From Rostratula benghalensis (taxonomy: Eukaryota; Chordata; Aves; Charadriiformes; Rostratulidae), in NCBI GenBank assembly GCA_013399305.1, contig VXAI01000049.1:1299835-1363834 (forward strand): 64,000 bases of DNA. The letters are read 5' to 3'. Position numbers and translations under genes: made by a program. The notes beneath the pieces are model-generated. The model did not search any database, was not told the origin of the DNA, and was given only the letters and a program-made list of their open reading frames with translations. Of the stretch, positions 1-12,630 are shown piece by piece. Every line of letters begins with the position of its first letter. Positions within the stretch are counted from its first letter, which is position 1.

Positions 1-3000
1 ATACTGTAGCTTATCTCATCACTGAATCTTGACTTTACCCTATTTTTCAGTTTGACTTTACTAGGGTATTTTAAAGAACTGCTGCTTCCCAGAAAGGGAT
101 CTCTTACGTTTTGTAAAGGATGAAAGAAATTTCCCTGCTTGGGGATGAGGGGGCCATTCCTCTGGTGCTGAAAACTCTGGCTCTGATCCAGCAAGACCCG
201 TAAACCACCTGCTTAACTGCTTGTATGTTTGATGTTAATGAAGTAATGAACAAGTTTGTGATCAGAGCAGTCAGTGTCTATTGAACTCATCAGAAGCTTT
301 AGGTAATCTAAAATAGCAATTATTCTAGTATTTTCTTTTTTTTTTTTCCAGAAAAATGTGTTCTGGATCAACTTCACAGAAAAATGGGACTATATAAAAA
401 TGGCTGTTTTCAGCCTGATTTATTTTGCTTTAAAATGAGGTTTTCAAACAATTCGCTATCTTAATTTTAGCAGTTTGACTCTTTTGTGTGCTAACAAAAA
501 GAAATATGCAAATGAGCTACCACTTCGCTTTCTAGCAAAATATATTTCTGTGCAAACACTTGACTTTATAACGTACTTCACAGTTCCTTTTTGTAATTAG
601 ATGTTAAATCTGCATTTCACTTTGACTTAATTGTTGTATTGTGTGAGGCTGCTTATATTGGCATTTCTATTTTATCTACCTCTCTGTCCTTCTAGATATT
701 CACTGGCTTGGTTTGGTTTATTTTACAGTAAGAAAAGTTTTTATATATACGTTAAAGAGCAGTTCTTCTTCCAGTATACTTAAAAATCAGTAAGTACGGA
801 TTTTATTTTGTTACATAGGTGATAGTTAGAGAGTAGTAGGTAAGAATTTTGCTTGTATAGCCTAAAGAATCAGTTTTCATAATTTCTGTTATTGCTCATT
901 TCTTATTGGTTCAGGGAATTGACTTTGAATGCACCAAAGTGCCTTTGAAGAGAATACCCAGGACTGGATATGTAACTTTCTTCTCTAAACTACTTTGTTT
1001 TTATTGAAAGCTTCTGTGGAAAGCCTTATTTAAGGAAAGTGCTTAAATATGTGTTAGTGCATTTTAACTACAAAATAATTCCCAAGGAACAGTGTTTTAT
1101 GGATATGTAGGTGGCTTGTTTTGGACCAAAATTGCATCAAGATTGTTCAGTCATACAGGAGGCACCTCATATAGTTTACCCTCTCTGTCAGGGGTGTTTG
1201 AAAGTTCATCTGCACCAACGTAATTTCTGCTATGGAGTTTCTAACTCTGGTAGGTTGGAGATGGAATTTTAAATATGATGTAAATTGTGTTTAACGTGCT
1301 CAAGTATTTTGCTCAATTGTGGCTATAATATGATGGACAGAACTGACATCTGTGAAGTGAAAGGCGCCTAATTTTTGAAACTAAGCTTTGCCATAACAAT
1401 TTATGCAAGATGTAGTACACAACTTGATTGCCTAGTTATTATGTATTTTCAAAAGACTTGTCACTTTCAAGAACTTGACCCTCAGCTTGCACTCGTCAAA
1501 ACACCAGTAGGTATCAAAAGGAAGCTTCTCAGGACTGCAGGCTTTGTCATCTTAAAATAACTTCATCACTTTTCTTCTGCTATCCTCTTAAAAAAACCCA
1601 AACCCAACAAACACACCAAAAAACCCTAAGCAAATCCCCCACCCCAATCCCACAAACAAATGAAGAAAATAAATTCAAAAACCAACCCAAATGTGACAAA
1701 AAGGTGCATGTATTTAAATTTGTCCTCTGAGGTTGAAGGTCAAGCAGTGAAAGCTTGAGTTTTACTTTGCCTTCTAACCCTAACTGTAATGTTAACCTTC
1801 AAATGTTACATGATGGGGTGCCTATTTATATTCACGTATGGGAAATTGTTCATTGATAGTAAATTTTGGATTCTGGATGTTTGGGAACAGATAATGCTTT
1901 CTTACGATTTCTGTGTCATGGGACAGATTTTAATTTTCTTGTGTGGCTTTTTTTTCTGCTTCTGTTTTGAAATAGTCAACCCTATGCATGCCTTAAAGTA
2001 ATGCTGTGGGTGGGAGTTCTGCTAGGTCTGTGTTTACCACATTTATACTTAATGTGACGTATCTTTTGGCTGCATGAAGGTCTGTTTTGTGTGTTCTTTG
2101 CAGCTTTTCTTTTCTTTGTCTGCGGGGAAATGTGTAATTATCAATCCATAACTATCAAAAAGAATGTATTCACTCCTAAGTAGTGTAACTTTGATTTTAA
2201 ATTATGCTGCAAGTTTTCATGGTTTGCTTTCAAATAAAGTAGGAGTATTTTTCTTCATTCTTACTCTTTACTTTCACTTGAGTACAAAAATGTAACCGTT
2301 GTTAATTGTTGTATGCGGAACAACGCGTCTATAAGCTGACTCAACTTGGGTCTATGCTATAGACCACCAGCAAATGTAATTGTATGCTGCACACTTGATG
2401 AAAAGTACCATATATATCCTCTCAGTAAGGGTTCTTTATTATAAAAGGGCTAGGTATTGCTTGGGTATTAACTATACTGTACTAAAACCCATAAACACCT
2501 TTTTACACATAGAGTGCACACTTCAATGCAACAATCAAATGCTTTTCTATAAATAACAAACTTATGGAAAAAAGCGGCCTTTGATTGCTTTCCAAGAATG
2601 CATTGAAACCTTAGAGGGGTTTTATTTGATTCTAGGAGTTGAGTGCTAGGTGGTGTGTATCAATATTGCATCTCGCATAATTATTAAAAAATAAGCTTTT
2701 ATTTTTTTATTTTTTTATATTGGAATCCGCATTGCTTAAAGATGGGAGTTTATAATACTCTGACAAACTTAAATCATTTTCAGGTACCGCTCTTGAATAT
2801 TTTAACAATGTTAGTGAGAAAGAGGCAAGTTTTTCCTGAAAATGTAGTATACCTCCTAAACATACAACTTCAAGTAGCACATCAAACATGGGGGTGAGGG
2901 CGGGAGAGCGACTTCGGTGGTTACTTCAAGTCACTTCTGAGCTGAGCTTTGGGTGAAGTCTCAGACTTTTTCCTCTACAAAATAATGACTGTGGAAAAAA

Positions 3001-3116
3001 AAAAAGCCCATTTTGTTTTATGCCTGGAACAGGTGATGCCTAAATGCTAAGTGCACATTTGGTTGAATGTTGGATGGGAGCTGCCCGTGACATCAATCAC
3101 TGGGTTTCATTGTCAG

Positions 3117-3249
3117 GCCGAGGAAACAGCAGTTGTTCTCTCTAAAGGTGGGACTGAGTTATGCCTGGCCTCACTGCACGGCAGATGGAACGTGGCTGCC
3201 TCTACCTATGAATACTGTCATCCAGCTATTAACATCCCTGCTACAGATG
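3117..3249 (+). other. candidate exon, unidentified
   Basis: An open stretch of 44 codons lies between a possible acceptor (tttcattgtcag, ending at 3116) and a possible donor (ATG|GTAATT at 3249/3250). Its translation begins AEETAVVLSKGGTELCLASL and has a protein-like composition with few low-complexity runs. The stretch is locally less AT-rich than its flanks. I recognise no domain or family. Splice signals are ordinary, so a chance match is at least as likely. It would start in phase 0 and end in phase 1. Confidence 0.15.
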
Positions 3250-3600
3250 GTAATTTGTAACCAAGTGCATAAAGCTGAAAGCTACAGCAAAGTGGTGTAA
3301 TCCATGAAAAGCAGTTTGCTTGCTTCGCGCTGCCACGTGCCTGCACCCCGTGCTTGTGTGGCTGAGGGAAAGGGGGTGAGCAATGAGAGGCTCATCTGCA
3401 GGAATTCCTACTCGCACCCAAATCCTAAAATAGCGCAATTATTTCTTTAAAGGGAGATGTAGAAATCTTTTGTGCAGTAAAATATAAAGTATTTATTTAT
3501 TTTTGAAAGCATCTGTTTCGCATTGAAAATGTATTTTTGCCAAACTGTACATCTGGGAAGCTTGAGGCACAAGGAAGTTAGGAACAAAATGAGAGCTTCA

Positions 3601-3631
3601 CTTGTATCAGGAGTCTTGACTTCACAGTCCT
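3601..3631. repeat. 31-bp direct repeat, copy 1
   Basis: This 31-base segment, starting cttgtatcaggagtcttgac, recurs without mismatch at 5079-5109. The second copy sits between two CR1 tails, which suggests that this copy is the source and the other a templated insertion. Confidence 0.9.
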
Positions 3632-4454
3632 GAGGGGTTTCTCTGGTTAGTCAATCTTATTGCTTGCTTCTGGTTTTGTAAAGCATACAATTGAGAAATA
3701 AATTATATTTTTGTGTCTAATATTCTTATTAAATGAGTACCATTAGCTGGAAGAACTGTTTGACTGGGCTGATTTGTGTTTTATGGAAGCATACTGGCTT
3801 CCAGGTACTTCCGTCTGGCTCTAGGAAAACTTTTATGGTTTTCCAACAGCTGATTTGGAGGGTGAAGGAAACATCAGCTTCTCTGCCTTCTCCTTGAGGT
3901 GTGCCTTGGAATGTGGAAGCTGTGGGATTTCTGTTTGCTGTGTTCTCAGGATGTCTTGGGTCCTTTCTTCTGTGCCTCAATACTCAGGCTTTTGGGTATA
4001 TATAGCTGTAGCACTCCTTGGCAATGTGCAGATTTCCAAATTGCTTCAAGGTAACAATTAGTTTCTTAAGAGTGCCTATAGGAAGTCATTTTAACGCTTA
4101 ACTCCCCAGGGGTGCCAGATGTTGTCGTCAAAACTAGAAGCAAATTGTTTTGTTACAACGACAGTGTTTTCACTTCAAATTCCTTTCTTATATTCACAAA
4201 TATGGCTTCGTTTGTGAAGAGCTGGTGGTGGTGTTCTTTTTAGTACACTAATCAATTTCTGAAAGAATTGGTGTTTTAAAGTTTTTTGTAGTTTCAACAA
4301 CTTTTCTAGATACCTAACAGTTCTGAAGATACTTTAATAGATGCTTTGTTTTCAGAGAGTGACTCTGCATTATGGTGCGACTTTGGCCAAATAACTTCCT
4401 CTGTGTCTCTTTCCTCTCACTTATCGTCTATTTTGTATGTTGAGATTATAAACA

Positions 4455-5028
4455 CCTTCAAGCATGGCCAGCACATCAAAGGAGGTGATTCTCCACCTTG
4501 ACTTGGGTGAGACCCCACCTGGAGTACTGCCTCGAGCTCTGGGGGCCACAAAATAAGAAGGACATGGAGCTGTTGGTGTGAGTCCAGAGGAAGGCCACAA
4601 ATACTCTCAGAGGGCTGGAGCACCTTTCCTATGAGGACCCCCTGACAGAGTTGGGGTTGTTCAGCCTGGATAAGGCTCCAGGGAGACCTTACAGTCCCTC
4701 CCAGTACCTAAAGGGGGCTACTGGAAAGCTTGGCAGGGGGGCCTCTTTATCATGGAGTGGAGCAATAGGACTAGGAGTAATGGTTCTAAACTGAAAGAGG
4801 GGAGATTTAGATTAGAAATTAGGATAAATTCTTTCCTCTGAGGGTGGTGAGGCACTGGCCCAGGTTGCCCAGAGAAGTGGCTGCCCCATCCCTGGAGGGG
4901 TTCAAGGCCAGGCTGGATGGGGCTTGGAGCAACCTGGTCTGGTGGGAGGTGTCCCTGCCCAGGGCAGGGGGTTGGAGCTGGATGATCTTCAAGGTCCCTT
5001 CCAACTCCAACCATTCTGTGATTCAGTG
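4455..5028 (+). mobile_element. CR1 LINE fragment, 3' part
   Basis: Sense-strand remnant of a chicken-repeat-1 (CR1) non-LTR retrotransposon, truncated at its 5' side as is usual for the family. It carries the C-terminal ORF2 remnant and 3' UTR: recognisable blocks include gagaccccacctggagtact, ggagctgttgg, gagggctggagcacc, gagttggggttgttcagcct and aaactgaaagaggggagat. It ends with gatgatcttcaaggtccctt and octamer-like attctgtg/attcagtg. Open frames on both strands here (for example 4718-5125 minus) are frames of this element, not genes. The 3' end runs into 49 bases that are also found after the CR1 at 43.1 kb. Confidence 0.93.
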
Positions 5029-5077
5029 AAAATGTAGAGTGGGGTGTTTGGCCAGTGGTGCAAACTGCAAAGGTGAA
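5029..5077 (+). repeat. non-CR1 tail shared with the 43.6-kb CR1
   Basis: After the CR1 octamers, 49 bases (beginning aaaatgtagagtggggtgtt) match 43555-43603 with a single difference (a/c at 5071). CR1 elements normally end at the octamers, so this is not ordinary CR1 sequence. It could be a 3' transduction, a segmental duplication, or part of another repeat. Confidence 0.85.
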
Positions 5078-5078
5078 A

Positions 5079-5109
5079 CTTGTATCAGGAGTCTTGACTT
5101 CACAGTCCT
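5079..5109 (+). repeat. 31-bp direct repeat, copy 2
   Basis: Exact copy of 3601-3631. It lies between the shared tail (5029-5077) and a second short CR1 tail (about 5107-5140). Confidence 0.9.
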
Positions 5110-5140
5110 TTCCAACCCAAACCATTCTGTGATTCCATGA
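5107..5140 (+). mobile_element. CR1 3' tail only, about 34 bp
   Basis: ctttccaacccaaaccattc followed by tgtgattccatga matches the last bases of CR1 (the ccaaccc block plus octamers). It is joined directly to the 31-base copy and does not continue from the CR1 that ended at 5028. Confidence 0.7.
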
Positions 5141-8100
5141 AGCAGAATAAGCTCATTCAAACCCTATTCTTGACCAGGACTTTTAAATGTTCTATCTACT
5201 TTTTTGCTTACTTATCTTCTAGAACCAAGATTCTGTTTCTGGGTCTGTAGGCTCCCATGGAAAAATTTTCAGCTGAATGCTTGTTTAGGATCTGGAGTGA
5301 TTTGAAAGCTGTGCAGGTACTGTATTGACTATTTCTAGGGAGGCAGCTGAGAAAAGCAAGCTTTTCTAAGAAGCTTACATTTGTTGCCCTGAAGGATGAC
5401 AAAAGAAATCTGAAAATCCACAAAAAAGTGGATTGCTAGATAGTTATCCAAAACAGGCCTTCATAGTCCAGAAGATGTATTTGGACAATAAGAGGTATCA
5501 TCTCTCAAGTGTCTCAAGTCTTTAAAATGGAATTAGTGATTTTAGTGAGCATATCTAGTCCTGATTTTTCCCTTGACAAGTAGGTGGAATCATGTGCACA
5601 CACGCTAAAGATTATAAAAAATTGTATATCTGAATTTAGCTCTTGTATTTGTTTCTAATAATGGTAAAAATTGTTAGTTTTCATAAGCTGCCATAAACAT
5701 GAGTTGATGCAGTCAAGTTAGGGAGGAACTTTCTGGTTGTTCAGTCTTACGCTACTGTAAATATTTAATCAAGTTTTAAACATTAAAGGAGCACTTGGGC
5801 TTTTTTTTTTTGTACTGTTTTCCCAGTAGAGTTGTACATCTTATTAAAAACATTTGTTATGTTGGTAGGGCACTCTTAAATGAATCAAGCCTAATACCCT
5901 GGTTCTTCACCTTTGGAGGAATGGGTTCAAAAGCCTAGCTCAGGTCACGAGGTAAATTAGCTTGGTAACCCTAGCACAGCCCCTTGTGGGTGGACAAACT
6001 GCTCCTTGCCATTCCCCCCCTACTCCCAATAAAAATAAATAAGTCAGCATTTCCATCTTTACCCAGCACTTAAAATGACATTGGGTTTGCAAGGTCCAGG
6101 TGTGTTTTGGCATTAAAAATAATTCTACAATTGCATGTTCTGTCTTAAGCAGTCTTAAGGATCCAATTTTTATACAGGCTTTTTTACCAAAAAAAAGATG
6201 TGAAAGTTTTGCAAATATCTGTAAATACTTATCCTTGGCCTGCTCCTATACATGTTTATTCTGATAGAATTCTCAGTCTTTAGAGCAGACTGTGGATCTG
6301 TTTGGTCTGATGACCGCATAGGGTAGAGTATCATTGCAGTCAGCCTCTATTAGTTTTTAATTTTTTAAGTTTCCCATGTTTCTGGGTAAACTTTAATTAT
6401 TTAAATTTAAATTCATAATGAAACGGTGAATTTGCAGAAAAGTATAAGATCACGTTGCTTTTATTTTTGGTATATTTTTAAATGGTCAAAACTCACCTAT
6501 CTGTAAAAGTAACTTCAGCGATTTGTATTGCTCTGAAAATTTCAGTGACATTTTTCCTATACTAGTAATTCACTCCAAATTGGTTTATTTTAACCTTTCA
6601 GTCTTTTTACTTTCTTCCCTGCTGCTGTTTAAACCCTCTGATTAATTTTGTCATTTTCCATCTGATTATTTCCAGCAGTAATTTTTTTTTTTTTTTTGGT
6701 GTACTGAGTAGATGTTGGTGTAGTCTGGTAAACTCTTTTGGGTTTTATTTTGGGTGGTTTTTTGTTGTTTGGAGTTTTTTTTCCCCTACAATACCTTGTA
6801 ATAAATACATACATGTACACACAAGTGCACGTGCCCTCAAGCATGTAAATCCTTCATATGGGTTCTAATAATAACTGGTGTTGACCAGCCAACATCCTCC
6901 TGTCTGTGTGTGGTAAATCACAACTTGCCCTACTTGAAGTCATCCAAAATACTGCTAAAAGTAGCATCATCTTTCTGGCTCATAGCCTCACCAGTGTGTT
7001 TGCCTCCACTTCTGTTTAATTGTGCTCACACACCATTAGCTGTTGCATTCAACAGAAATGACTTATTTTTTCCTTTCAAGGACCTCTTGAGTTTTTCTGT
7101 TTTACCAGTTGTACCTTGTAGAGTCATCATCCCTGACTTTATTAGGGAATGGTGAAGTCTAGCTTTGCTGCAAACTTGATGAAAAAAAGCTCTTCTTTCC
7201 ATACTTTATAGTTTTCTCACAAAAATCTCCAGATAATGGCTGATAGGTTTTATGACTTTCTTCCTACCTGGAGAAAAGAGGAAGGTTTGAAGCTTTTTGC
7301 TCTGTGAGATTGAGGGACAGTCGAAGGTGCTCTCCTGACTTTGAAATGAAATGGGTAGATACGGACGTTAGGGAGGACTAATTTCTGTGAGCTGCACTGA
7401 AAAGTACATAAATATTTCTGCCCTTGGAACCGCCTCTGAAAATAGCATTTTGAGAGAAATTTTAGTGATTGTGCTGTTACCTTTTTGTGCTGTTACCTTT
7501 TTCTGCTCTTACCCACAGCACCCACCTGACACCCTGAAGTTTAGAAACCTTCATAAGAAGGGCATCTTCTCTTTGCTTTGCTAAGTGCATGTGAGTTCTT
7601 CCCTACAGCCTCTGCTCTTAATACTTCAAACCAAGTTTTTATTCATTTGAAACATTCTTCGTTGCAAAATGGCTGTAAACCAAGCTATAATAAATGTGAA
7701 CCATTTGAATGGATTCTTGACTGTAGGGTCTAGTTGTGTGCTCAAGAGAAAAATAATCTGGAGAAAATGTAGACATACCTGTAAAATGGTACCAAAAGCA
7801 GAAATTTAAACTGGTAGTATATTTGTTTGCGGTTTATTTCTTGCTTTGCTTGAAGGTCTTAATTTTATTTAGTTGATATTAAGACTTGGTGGTTGTTTTT
7901 TTTCTTTTCAATTGTGTAACTCTTGAAAGAATGCGCAAGAAATAATTGGCTTCTATCTATTCCATACTGTAAACCACAACAGGGTCTAAGAATATTCACA
8001 GCCAATAACTAATGCCAGGCTGGCAGATTGTACAACCCTGTCTAACAGCAAAGACTTCAGGAAAGCACACAGAAACTTAAGTTCTTTTATCATTTTTGAC

Positions 8101-11100
8101 ATTGATTGGTCGTTAGAAAATATATTGGTTCAGGTTAAGTTGATTTGAAACATCCATTAATATAGGTGATAGATTCCTTTTTTGTTTGTTTCATTTCCTT
8201 GATATATCAAAGTAAGCAATGGAGAAAAAGCTAATTGTACTGAATATTTTTCTTTGATAAATTTTGTTCTAAAAATAAGTCTGGAAATCTAAGGTGACAG
8301 GTAGATACAAGTCTGTATTAGGCTTGCTGCTAATAAGGTTAGGTAAAGTTAACTTCATCCATCTATAAAATGGATTAAATGTTACTTACCAAAATGTACC
8401 TGAAGATATTCACAATTATGTCTAGAGAATTAATGACCCCAAAATGTAGAGAGGTGCTTGAATGGAAAGGAATATTTCTTCTTTCTTCTCACCCTTTTTG
8501 ATATCCCACAGATTTATTTCTTAGGCTGTTGCTTATCCATACAATTTGTGCCAGCTAAAACCACTCAGTGTATTCCACATGGTTGAGAATCTTCAAATGA
8601 TCTCATTTTTACAGTTGAAAGCGGTTTTGAAGTTCCCTGTTTTCTCAGAACAGATTTCTCTGTCCTTTCACTAAACTCCTGCTCTGCTCCTTACCTGCTT
8701 TCCTCAAAGAAACAATTCAAAACCTTCATGCTGGCCTGATTTAGAAGACAGTAAGATGCTTAGCTCTTTCACAAGAGGATGCAAGTCTTAACATTGCATA
8801 ATGCTTTTTTTCTGTTCTTTCCTCAATGCTTATTTTGCTTTCTTTTTTTTTTTAAGCTATTGTTGAAGCTGTGTTAGTATTTTATTCTGCTCCCCACAGC
8901 AAGTAGCATCAATGAGATGGCACAGAAAGATGAGATAGTAAATCATAGTGAGTTCTTAAAATGTGTTTAATGTAAAACTGAGTGTTAGATACAGCTATAT
9001 CTACATGCTCTCCAGCACGTCTGGATTGGAGGTTCGCAGTCCGAAAAAGTGATTCTTTAAACATTTTCAGAGTCTGCTTTTATATGTAACTTGTTCCACG
9101 TTCAGTTCTGTAGGTGGCTTTCTTTTCTGCTGAACATAAAACAGACCTGAGAAACTGAGAAATATTCTTAAAAACTGTCACTCTTGGCAGAACCATGTGC
9201 TAGCTCCGAACAAGAGCTCTGTCAATATGTGAAAAAAGCAGGTACAATGAAAGTGAAGGTTTTTTTTCTACTAAGGGTGTTTTTATCATGGTACCTTTAG
9301 CCCTGCTTGTCGTGATTGCAGCGTTAGAGTTAAAGCATCGGTGGTAAAACACAAAGAGATATCAACAAGGGGATTCTTTGCATCTTAATGACTGCCTTTG
9401 GGGAGGGAGGGGAGAGATGGGAATCAAGATGGGAGAAGGAAAATCTTTATAACCAACCCAGGCAGGTTGTGCTGATCAGCCATAGGGAAGTACACAAAAG
9501 AATGTGGGGTGATTTTTATTACTCTTAACTACTGTTCTTAGTAATCAGAACTAGCACTTCTTTTAGAGTTAAGAGCTGTGTCTTATTCATATTAAGTAGC
9601 GTGGTAAATAACATCACACTCAAACATTCTTCATCTTTCATTGTTTTATTGGTATATTTCTAGGTATAAATCTTCTTCTGGTGGGAAACTTCTTGATGTA
9701 TGTCCAGTGCTTCTGAAGTAATTCTGTTGGCACTATTTTATTCAAGTATGTAAGGTAGACTTCCTGCAGAAAATATTCTTCCCTAAAATTGAAAACATAA
9801 ATAACAAGATCTCAGGATCTAGTTATACCAGGCTGATGTCTGCATGTTGAATTTCTGTGTAGGTTAAACCCAACTGGTTTTCACTCCACTTGGCTTACTG
9901 CACTCTAGAAGGCTCTAAAGAACAAAATTTTTTTTAAAAAAATAATGTTTGTTTACAAATAACTTCCCTTAAACTTTACCTGCTTGTCTACAGGATAAAA
10001 CCATACATTTTGAAGTGAGAGACTGAAGTGCTATACTCATTTTTGGGGGCTCTATTTTAAGCAGTTTTAACAGGACTCGTAGTATGGAGGTGTTTTGTGC
10101 AATGTCAACATTTGTGGAAGTTTCATTGCAGTTCTTTAACATCTGGGTGTAAAAAGCTATCAGACTTTATAATTTGTATTTCATGCTCATATTTCAAACT
10201 TCGTAAGACATGGAGATGATCTAGATGTGCCTATTGTTTCCTTGTAATTCCCCTGGGTGAGATGTGGAAGGAGGAGCACTCAGGAAGTTGAGGGTTCTTT
10301 CTGACTCATCAACTACAATAACAGTAAGACTGAGAACATGATATGCCAGCCACTAATCTATAGTAACTTTGATTTAAAGTAATTTTGGCACCAGTAGGAC
10401 TGTGTATGCACTAAGGCATGTGCTTAAGTTCCTCCCTGAATGAATGTTTTTGCTATTGCAAAGGTAGATGGGGAGTAACCAGTTCCTGCAAGAAGTGGTC
10501 TGTCAAAACAATGTAGCTGTTTAATTTGTTATGGCAAAAATATTCAATATGCACTATACTAATTATCATTGGTGTATGAAGATGTAGAAATCTGTTTAAT
10601 GTTGGCTAAACGGATCTTAGTGTACCAGTGCTGACTTTTTCTTTTTTCTTTTTTTGTTTTCCCTCTTAGTGTGATTAATGAAAAAACCCCAAACACATAC
10701 CAGAAAAGTGACCATATTTCCTAATTATTTTTCTAGATGATGCATAGAGGACTTTTTATGTTGGCAAAAGTTTCCTGCCGATTTTCAAGATGTTAGGAAA
10801 TATCTACAAAACCATCCTTAGCACTGTAAAGGCTATGAAAAGCATTTCACAACATCAGCAAGCTTTCATAAAGCAGATTTTTCAAGTACACTTTTGAAAT
10901 GAAATAATTAAAATGCATCTCTCCCTTCTGTTACCATTTTATTTTAAATCAAAGAATGTCATATTGACACTTCATGATTATTTTTTTTAATAATCTACCA
11001 TTTATAATGACCATGTTTAATTGCTCTAATTTAAAAAGGCGCTATCTGATTGCCTGCATGCATATAACAAAAAACGTAATTGTCTTGTGCAAACCACTGA

Positions 11101-12341
11101 ATAGATTTAGGAATCTTCAATAACAAAATTACATTAATAGCATATGCTATTAAAGATGATTGATGCCAAAATTGGAAGCATACTGGTTTTACACCACACA
11201 AAAGCGTACGGTGCTTTGAAGATGGTTCTGAGAGTGTCAACAACAGTACAAAGAAGAAAACCAATGTAATACTAAAAGTCTCACTTGACTAAAAAAAAAT
11301 GGATTTGGTAGTGGCATAGATCAAGTTCTATTTTACTTGAGATGACAATATTTCTCTACTTCTTCTGAGTATCTCTTGTATATGTTAATACATTTTCCAA
11401 TATGTATTGTGTTTAAGTCTGTTCAAATACATACTTTATCTCACAGAAGAGCAAGAAGCTTAATTTATGGCCAGGTTTTCAGAGACAAAAATATATCTGC
11501 ATTCCCTATTAACCTCTCATTGGTTTAATCCATCTTTTACTGTAGTTTTTACTGTGAATGTATCAGTGAACATCAGTTCCGTTAATCAGTTGGCAAGATT
11601 CTGCACTTTGCAAGCCTGATTCTGAATTTAGAAGAAATCAAGACTACAGGAAAAAGAATATGAGGACAGTGATGAAGACCTGTGTGCAAACTGATTTGAG
11701 AATAGCTTCTGGTTTTATTGGTAGCATGCTTGTAATGTAAAGATCTCTACAGCTCCAAGGTTTTACAGCAGGCACATTTTTAATACATATATTACTTCTG
11801 CAAAGCCATGAATATAAATTGTATCTACTCTACTGCAGTTTCACATTATGCTTCTGATATTTATTTTTTAAAACCTTTTAAAGTAGCACTTCTTTTTCCA
11901 CATCCTGAGATTTAGAGCAAAAACTTTAAAGGACATTTAATATCTGTCATTTTTCTAAACATTAGCATGTTTTCCATTGATACACATATCTAAAGAAAGT
12001 CTTGGAAGTGGAGATGGCTTATTTATCAGGTGTCTTGATCTCAATCTTTTAATCACCTTGCTTACTAACAGTGTAGTCAGGAACACCACAACTCAGAATT
12101 AATTCCTTCACAGTTCCAATTATTCTTACATTGTCCATTTTTCAAGGGAATAACTTTTGAAAATGATTTGACTAATCTTTTTTTATTGTAAAAATATTTT
12201 GTACGTACTGTACATAAACAGATTTTCATATGTAAAGCATGTGTGGAGGTGGAACCGTTTTAGAGAATGGCTAAAATGTTTGGGTTTTTTTTCAGAAGCT
12301 GGCTAAATACTTTAGCTTTCTGACATGATGCCTACACTAGT
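5141..12341. other. AT-rich non-coding block
   Basis: About 7.2 kb of AT-rich DNA with no recognisable gene. It holds a 16-T run at 6682-6697, a 16-bp exact tandem duplication at 7471-7502 and many shorter homopolymers. No open frame here has credible splice context or a familiar product. No CR1 is seen. Confidence 0.5.
7471..7502. repeat. 16-bp tandem duplication
   Basis: The unit gtgctgttaccttttt occurs twice in a row (7471-7486 and 7487-7502), followed by a partial, altered third copy (ctgctcttacc). Confidence 0.9.
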
Positions 12342-12630
12342 GAATCACAGAATCTTTGTGGTTGGAAAGGACCTCCGAGATCGAGTCCAACCATACACAC
12401 ACAAAAACCCCTACAGCTTGGCCACTAGAGCATGCCTTGAAGTGCCCCATCCACACGTTTGTGAAATACCTCCAGGGATGGTGACTCAACCCCCTCCCTG
12501 GGCAGGCTGTTCCAGTGCCTATGCTTTCTGTAAAGTAATACCTCCAAATACCTAATCTGAACCTTCCCTGCCACAACTTCAGACCATTTCCTCTGGTCCT
12601 GCCATTATTCCCTTGGGTGAAACATCTCTT
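12342..12630 (-). mobile_element. CR1 LINE fragment, 3' end
   Basis: Antisense CR1 remnant. Its 3' end is at 12342 (gaatcacagaatc, the reverse of the octamers), followed by ggttggaaaggacctccgag. Further blocks include ccctgggcaggctgttccag and catttcctctggtcctg. The left part resembles the reverse complement of the copy at 57.8-58.1 kb (both contain the motif of the vertebrate CR1 branch ending '..gtgtgtgtggttgga'), so the two are probably the same subfamily. Open frames on both strands here belong to the element. Confidence 0.9.

Larger units (their letters stand above)
1..4440. other. AT-rich non-coding block, intergenic or intronic
   Basis: AT-rich, CpG-poor DNA with homopolymer runs. No recognisable gene or repeat is seen. 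A strong-looking acceptor (long T run then ccag, ending at 351) is followed by a 28-codon open stretch to a TGA at 436-438, but nothing identifies it. A candidate exon at 3117-3249 is listed separately. A 31-base segment at 3601-3631 is copied exactly at 5079-5109. Confidence 0.5.

Noticed and set aside
352..438. Open 28 codons after a strong acceptor, ending in TGA
   Set aside because: The length is easily reached by chance, and no upstream exon or matching family could be seen.
4718..5125. 135-residue minus-strand frame, proline-rich
   Set aside because: It lies inside a sense CR1 and its tail; equivalent frames appear in the other CR1 copies.
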